Below, piece after piece: positions 6,151-8,621 of a stretch of 8,621 nt of DNA. The stretch lies in assembly GCA_027041035.1 (NCBI GenBank), contig JALULB010000261.1, positions 1-8,621 on the forward strand, written 5' to 3'. The position numbers and the translations under genes were made by a program. This DNA comes from Sedimenticola sp. (lineage in GTDB: Bacteria; Pseudomonadota; Gammaproteobacteria; Chromatiales; Chromatiaceae). The notes beneath the pieces were generated by a model. The model made no database searches and was not told where the DNA came from. It worked only from the letters and a program-made list of their open reading frames with translations. Positions within the stretch are counted from its first letter, which is position 1. Every line of letters starts with the position of its first letter.

Positions 6151-6350
6151 GTAACTACTCAGCGAGTAGATCAAAGGCAGAGTAACTGCTCAGATCGCCG
6201 CTGAAATGCGTCAGATCAAGGCAAAAAATGTGATCGTTACAGGGATGTAACTTAATTAGGGCAATGCAGGAGCAATTGCCGGTTTACAAGTGTAAATGAC
6301 CATTTTTGAACGCAGAGCTGGCGTATTTCAGCGGTTAGCTGAGTAGTTAC
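6151..6350. mobile_element. 200-bp miniature element, probably IS66-type and non-autonomous
   Basis: The ends are perfect 13-bp inverted repeats (gtaactactcagc at 6151-6163, its complement at 6338-6350), flanked by a perfect 8-bp direct duplication. IS66-family elements have ends starting GTAA and make 8-bp duplications, so that family is the best match. No transposase gene fits in 200 bp. A second end-like copy at 6182-6217 matches the right end read in reverse (6350-6315) at 29 of 36 positions without gaps, so the ends form long imperfect stems. Further hairpins lie inside at 6236-6251 (gttac/gtaac), 6260-6280 (ggcaat/attgcc) and 6283-6296 (tttaca/tgtaaa). It is AT-richer than the flanking genes. 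It could also act as a transcript end or RNA structure downstream of the PqqD-like gene. Confidence 0.85.
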
Positions 6351-6358
6351 GGAAATTT
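6351..6358. repeat. Right copy of 8-bp target-site duplication
   Basis: GGAAATTT directly follows the right end of the 200-bp element and is identical to 6143-6150. Confidence 0.88.
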
Positions 6359-6387
6359 CATGAATTCGCGCGATGATCGCGCGGCAT

Positions 6388-6707
6388 ATTGCTTTTACAA
6401 GCGGTTCTCCGAAGGCGTCGCGTATCCGCGATCACACGTAATTGATGAAATTTCTCGTGGAATCAATAGGCAAGCGATGGCGTGTGCAATGCGTGAATTT
6501 TCCGGGTTGGTTTCCCCTCAAGGCGATATAGCCTCCACCGCTCGAGCGTCGGATTCCAGCTTGTGTGTCATTTCGTCCGAGGCAAGGCGCGAGGAGGCCG
6601 TGGGGGCACGCCCCGCAACGCTGAGCAACGCGGGATCCGGTGAAAGGGTGCGTGCGAAAGTGTCGAGGTTTGAGTAGCCGAGGTTATTCCCTCGGGCTGA
6701 CATTCAC
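6388..6707. other. About 320 bases without a convincing gene; repeat-like sequence
   Basis: A frame of 105 codons starts at ATG 6360 inside the palindromic repeat and ends at 6677. Its product is rich in Arg, Ala and Ser, shows no domain or signal, and begins with codons dictated by the repeat, so it is probably not a gene. The stretch 6573-6650 (GAGGCAAGGCGCGAGG followed by a tight ggggc/gcccc hairpin and GCAACGC motifs) has the look of dispersed intergenic repeats in gammaproteobacterial genomes; this is recollection of style, not a match that can be shown here. A faint similarity to the left repeat (6473-6505 against 39-71) may be a decayed copy. Confidence 0.35.
6678..6695 (-). terminator. 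Hairpin just downstream of the small membrane protein gene
   Basis: ccgagg (6678-6683) and cctcgg (6690-6695) form a perfect 6-bp stem around a six-base loop, 12 bases past the stop of the minus-strand gene. No T-run follows on either strand, so it is at best a weak or factor-assisted end. Confidence 0.3.
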
Positions 6708-7025
6708 TTACAGCAGTGTGCGGAAGAACGGCGCCCATACCAGTGCGAGGAGCAGTCCCCCGGCCAGGCTCAGGTACATATGCCGGCGATGCGGCGTGGT
6801 AACCCCTGCCTGCCGCGCATCCGCCGCGAATACCTTGCTCATCAGCGCATCCAGCAGCAAAACGAAAAACAACAACACGGCGAGCGTCGGAACGATGGCC
6901 GAGGCAGCGGTCAGCCAATCGGTTTCCGCGTCGATGTCGACGATGAACGCGAACGGTAATACCGCCAGTGTCAGCAGATAGAGACCGAAGCGGATCGGAC
7001 CGAGTGATTTGATTGTAGCTAGCAT
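6708..7025 (-). CDS. Small three-helix inner-membrane protein of unknown function
   Basis: The product has 105 residues from ATG 7025 (MLATIKSLGP). Three hydrophobic segments are clear: about 12-30 (FGLYLLTLAVLPFAFIVDI), 40-60 (a run rich in Val, Leu and Phe) and 83-101 (MYLSLAGGLLLALVWAPFF). The loop between the second and third is basic (about 64-82), which suggests it faces the cytoplasm. No ribosome binding site precedes ATG 7025. An in-frame ATG at 7085 would add 20 residues without changing the helices, and it has a GGGAAA some nine bases upstream, so the start is uncertain. It is divergent from xthA with about 110 bases between them. I do not recognise the family; the amino acid composition and membrane topology make a real gene likely. 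Confidence 0.72.
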   Translation of the reverse strand: MLATIKSLGPIRFGLYLLTLAVLPFAFIVDIDAETDWLTAASAIVPTLAVLLFFVLLLDALMSKVFAADARQAGVTTPHRRHMYLSLAGGLLLALVWAPFFRTLL

Positions 7026-7137
7026 GAGGGGATAACGACGGCACGGGATTGCTGCTATTATCCCGGCGGTCGAGGCGGGAGGCAATGCATTTGTTTCCCG
7101 GCACCTGCTTTACTGCCAACTCGGGGAATCTGCCAAT

Positions 7138-7950
7138 ATGCGAATCGTATCCTTCAATACCAACGGCATTCGCGCGCGTGAACACCAACTGGAGCGTCTG
7201 CGTGACGAACTGCATCCGGATGTGATCGGGATCCAGGAAACCAAGGTGCATGACGACATGTTCCCGTTGGACATGATGGAAAGGCTTGGCTATCACGCCG
7301 AGTATTTCGGGCAGAAAGGCCATTATGGCGTGGCCCTGTTGTCACTCCAGCCGCCCGAACGGGTATTCAAGGGGCTGCCGGGCGAAGACGAGGCGGATCA
7401 ACGCCGCATGATCAGCGCCACCTACACCTTCTCGGGGCGGTCGGTAAGCGTGATGAATGGTTATTTCCCTCAGGGCGAAAGCCGTGATCATCCGGAAAAA
7501 TTTCCGAACAAGGCGCGATTCTATCGGAATCTGCTCGATACCTTGCAGGCCGACCACGACCCTGGCGAGAATCTGGTGGTCGTCGGTGACATGAATGTCG
7601 CTCCACTCGATCAGGATATCGGCATCGGCGCGGACAATGCAAAGCGCTGGCTGCGCAGCGGGAAATGCAGCTTTCTGCCGGAGGAACGGGAATGGCTGCA
7701 ACGTCTGATGGATTGGGGTTTGAAAGATACCTTTCGGGTTTGCCATCCGGATGTCGACGATCGATTCAGCTGGTTCGATTACCGTAGCAAGGGTTTCGAC
7801 CGCGAACCGAAGCGCGGCTTGCGCATCGACCTGATCATGGCGACCGAGCCATTGATCCAGAGATTGAGCGGCGCGGGTATCTCCTACGAAATCCGGGCGA
7901 TGCAGAAGCCCTCCGATCATGCGCCGATCTGGGCGGATTTCGATCTTTGA
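7138..7950 (+). CDS. xthA: Exodeoxyribonuclease III
   Basis: The product has 270 residues, against 268 for E. coli ExoIII, which it follows throughout ([61 protein letters not shown]). All catalytic and metal-binding positions are present: Asn7, Glu34, Tyr109, Asp151, Asn153, Asp231, and the Asp260-His261 pair. The enzyme is the main AP endonuclease and 3'-5' exonuclease of base excision repair and acts in the cytoplasm on damaged duplex DNA. The ATG follows GGGGAA by nine bases. Its stop codon lies one base from the stop of the convergent mtaB gene. It is a housekeeping gene that marks the outside of the accessory segment. Confidence 0.98.
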   Translation: MRIVSFNTNGIRAREHQLERLRDELHPDVIGIQETKVHDDMFPLDMMERLGYHAEYFGQKGHYGVALLSLQPPERVFKGLPGEDEADQRRMISATYTFSGRSVSVMNGYFPQGESRDHPEKFPNKARFYRNLLDTLQADHDPGENLVVVGDMNVAPLDQDIGIGADNAKRWLRSGKCSFLPEEREWLQRLMDWGLKDTFRVCHPDVDDRFSWFDYRSKGFDREPKRGLRIDLIMATEPLIQRLSGAGISYEIRAMQKPSDHAPIWADFDL

Positions 7951-7951
7951 A

Positions 7952-8621
7952 TCAGCGTGGATTTTCCGGGTCGGCGGGCAATGGGCGTGCTTCGATAAAA
8001 CCGCCACATGGACTGATTCGCGACAGCTCGACCTGGATGATCTGGTTGGCTTGCTCCGGTCCCAGCCCGGCGATGCCGACACGCAGAAAGTTGGGTGTAT
8101 AGCCGCTGACGGCGTACCTGTTCTGGTTTGTTGACAGTGGCGCTGCCTCGACCAGTACCGACGGGCGTTCGCCGAGATGCCGTTGCTGAACGCGGCGTTT
8201 CATGTCCGCGGCCAGTGCATGCAGCATCTCGCTGCGCTGACGTTTCACCGTTCGTGGCAGCTGTTCCGGCAGCGTGGCCGCTTTGGTACCGCCGCGCGGG
8301 GAATAGCTGAAGATATGGATGTGGCCGAAGCCGGTTGCCGCGATGAAGTCCAGAGATTCTCGCCAGTCGGCCTCGCTTTCACCGGGGAAGCCGACGATGA
8401 TGTCGGTGGTGATGTTGAGTCGTGGCACGGCCTGGCGGGCGTGCTCGACAAGGGCGCTGAATTCAGCGGTCTTGCAGCGTCGCGCCATGCGCCGCAATGT
8501 GCGGTCGCAACCGCTTTGGAGCGGCAGATGCAGGTGTGGCATCAGGCGGGGGTTATCGAACAGCGTCCAGAAATGCTCCGGGATGTCCCAGGGTTCGAGC
8601 GAACCCATGCGGATGCGGGGC
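7952..8621 (-). CDS. mtaB: tRNA t6A37 methylthiotransferase MtaB, C-terminal part
   Basis: Only the last 222 residues are in the window; the gene enters from the right edge, and the radical SAM CxxxCxxC cluster and N-terminal domain are outside. The visible part runs RIRMGSLEPWD, then HLHLPLQSGCDRTLRRMARR, DIIVGFPGE, HIFSYSPRGGT, and a C-terminal TRAM-like region (PSVLVE, GYTPNFLRV). The GSLEPWD signature separates MtaB from MiaB and RimO. The enzyme adds a methylthio group to t6A37, giving ms2t6A37 in tRNAs that read ANN codons. No frameshift or stop is seen. It converges on xthA with one base between the two stop codons. Confidence 0.93.
   Translation of the reverse strand, partial: PRIRMGSLEPWDIPEHFWTLFDNPRLMPHLHLPLQSGCDRTLRRMARRCKTAEFSALVEHARQAVPRLNITTDIIVGFPGESEADWRESLDFIAATGFGHIHIFSYSPRGGTKAATLPEQLPRTVKRQRSEMLHALAADMKRRVQQRHLGERPSVLVEAAPLSTNQNRYAVSGYTPNFLRVGIAGLGPEQANQIIQVELSRISPCGGFIEARPLPADPENPR

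Larger units (their letters stand above)
6141..6418 (+). repeat. Right copy of the palindromic repeat, interrupted by the miniature element
   Basis: Joining 6141-6150 to 6359-6387 (removing the element and one duplication copy) restores a 39-base site that matches the reverse complement of 32-70 at all but one base. The uninterrupted part, 6355-6387, matches 32-64 perfectly over 33 bases. It contains the same 8-base-arm palindrome (6367-6383). Beyond the core, 6388-6418 still matches the far side of the left copy at 19 of 31 positions, ending in a shared aaggcgt. The two copies face each other as inverted repeats around the six-gene export cluster. Confidence 0.8.

Noticed and set aside
6360..6677. 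105-codon open frame on the plus strand
   Set aside because: It starts inside the palindromic repeat, has no ribosome binding site beyond the repeat sequence, and its product is Arg/Ala/Ser-rich without domain or signal features; the DNA looks repeat-like.
7342..8082. 246-codon minus-strand open frame opposite xthA
   Set aside because: It is antisense to a clearly conserved exonuclease III and overlaps mtaB; it shows no family features.
1..8621. CRISPR array, tRNA or rRNA genes
   Set aside because: No regularly spaced direct repeats and no cloverleaf or ribosomal RNA sequence were seen on either strand.

Overview
The window looks like chromosomal DNA from a GC-rich gammaproteobacterium. The best evidence is an exonuclease III that follows the E. 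coli enzyme closely along its whole length, next to an MtaB-type tRNA methylthiotransferase. The species cannot be named from this sequence.

Layout. (1) Positions 1-70 carry one copy of a repeat whose inverted partner lies near 6141-6418. (2) Between the copies are six genes, all on the + strand: a small secreted Ala/Gly-rich protein (323-727), an outer-membrane beta-barrel protein (1025-2233), a short polysaccharide export (OPX) protein (2404-2943), a Wzc-like chain-length regulator fused to a tyrosine autokinase (3156-5387), a lasso-peptide B2-type transglutaminase-like cysteine protease (5427-5948) and a PqqD-like protein (5855-6139). (3) Positions 6151-6350 hold a 200-bp element with 13-bp terminal inverted repeats starting GTAA and a perfect 8-bp target duplication. 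It looks like a non-autonomous, IS66-type miniature element that landed inside the right-hand repeat. (4) About 320 bp follow with no convincing gene. (5) Ordinary chromosomal genes come next: a small three-helix membrane protein (minus strand), xthA (plus) and the 3' part of mtaB (minus, running off the right edge).

How the genes may work together. The barrel, OPX and kinase genes form an export line from inner to outer membrane for a polysaccharide. The OPX protein has no lipobox and no long C-terminal region of the Wza type, so the barrel is a good candidate for the missing outer-membrane pore. No glycosyltransferase, flippase or polymerase lies inside the repeat-bounded segment. The last two genes are relatives of the leader-binding and leader-cleaving parts of lasso peptide biosynthesis, yet no cyclase, transporter or obvious lasso precursor is visible. 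The most interesting possibility is that this RiPP-type pair was recruited to a polysaccharide export module. The small secreted protein is the only obvious candidate peptide partner, and that link is inference.
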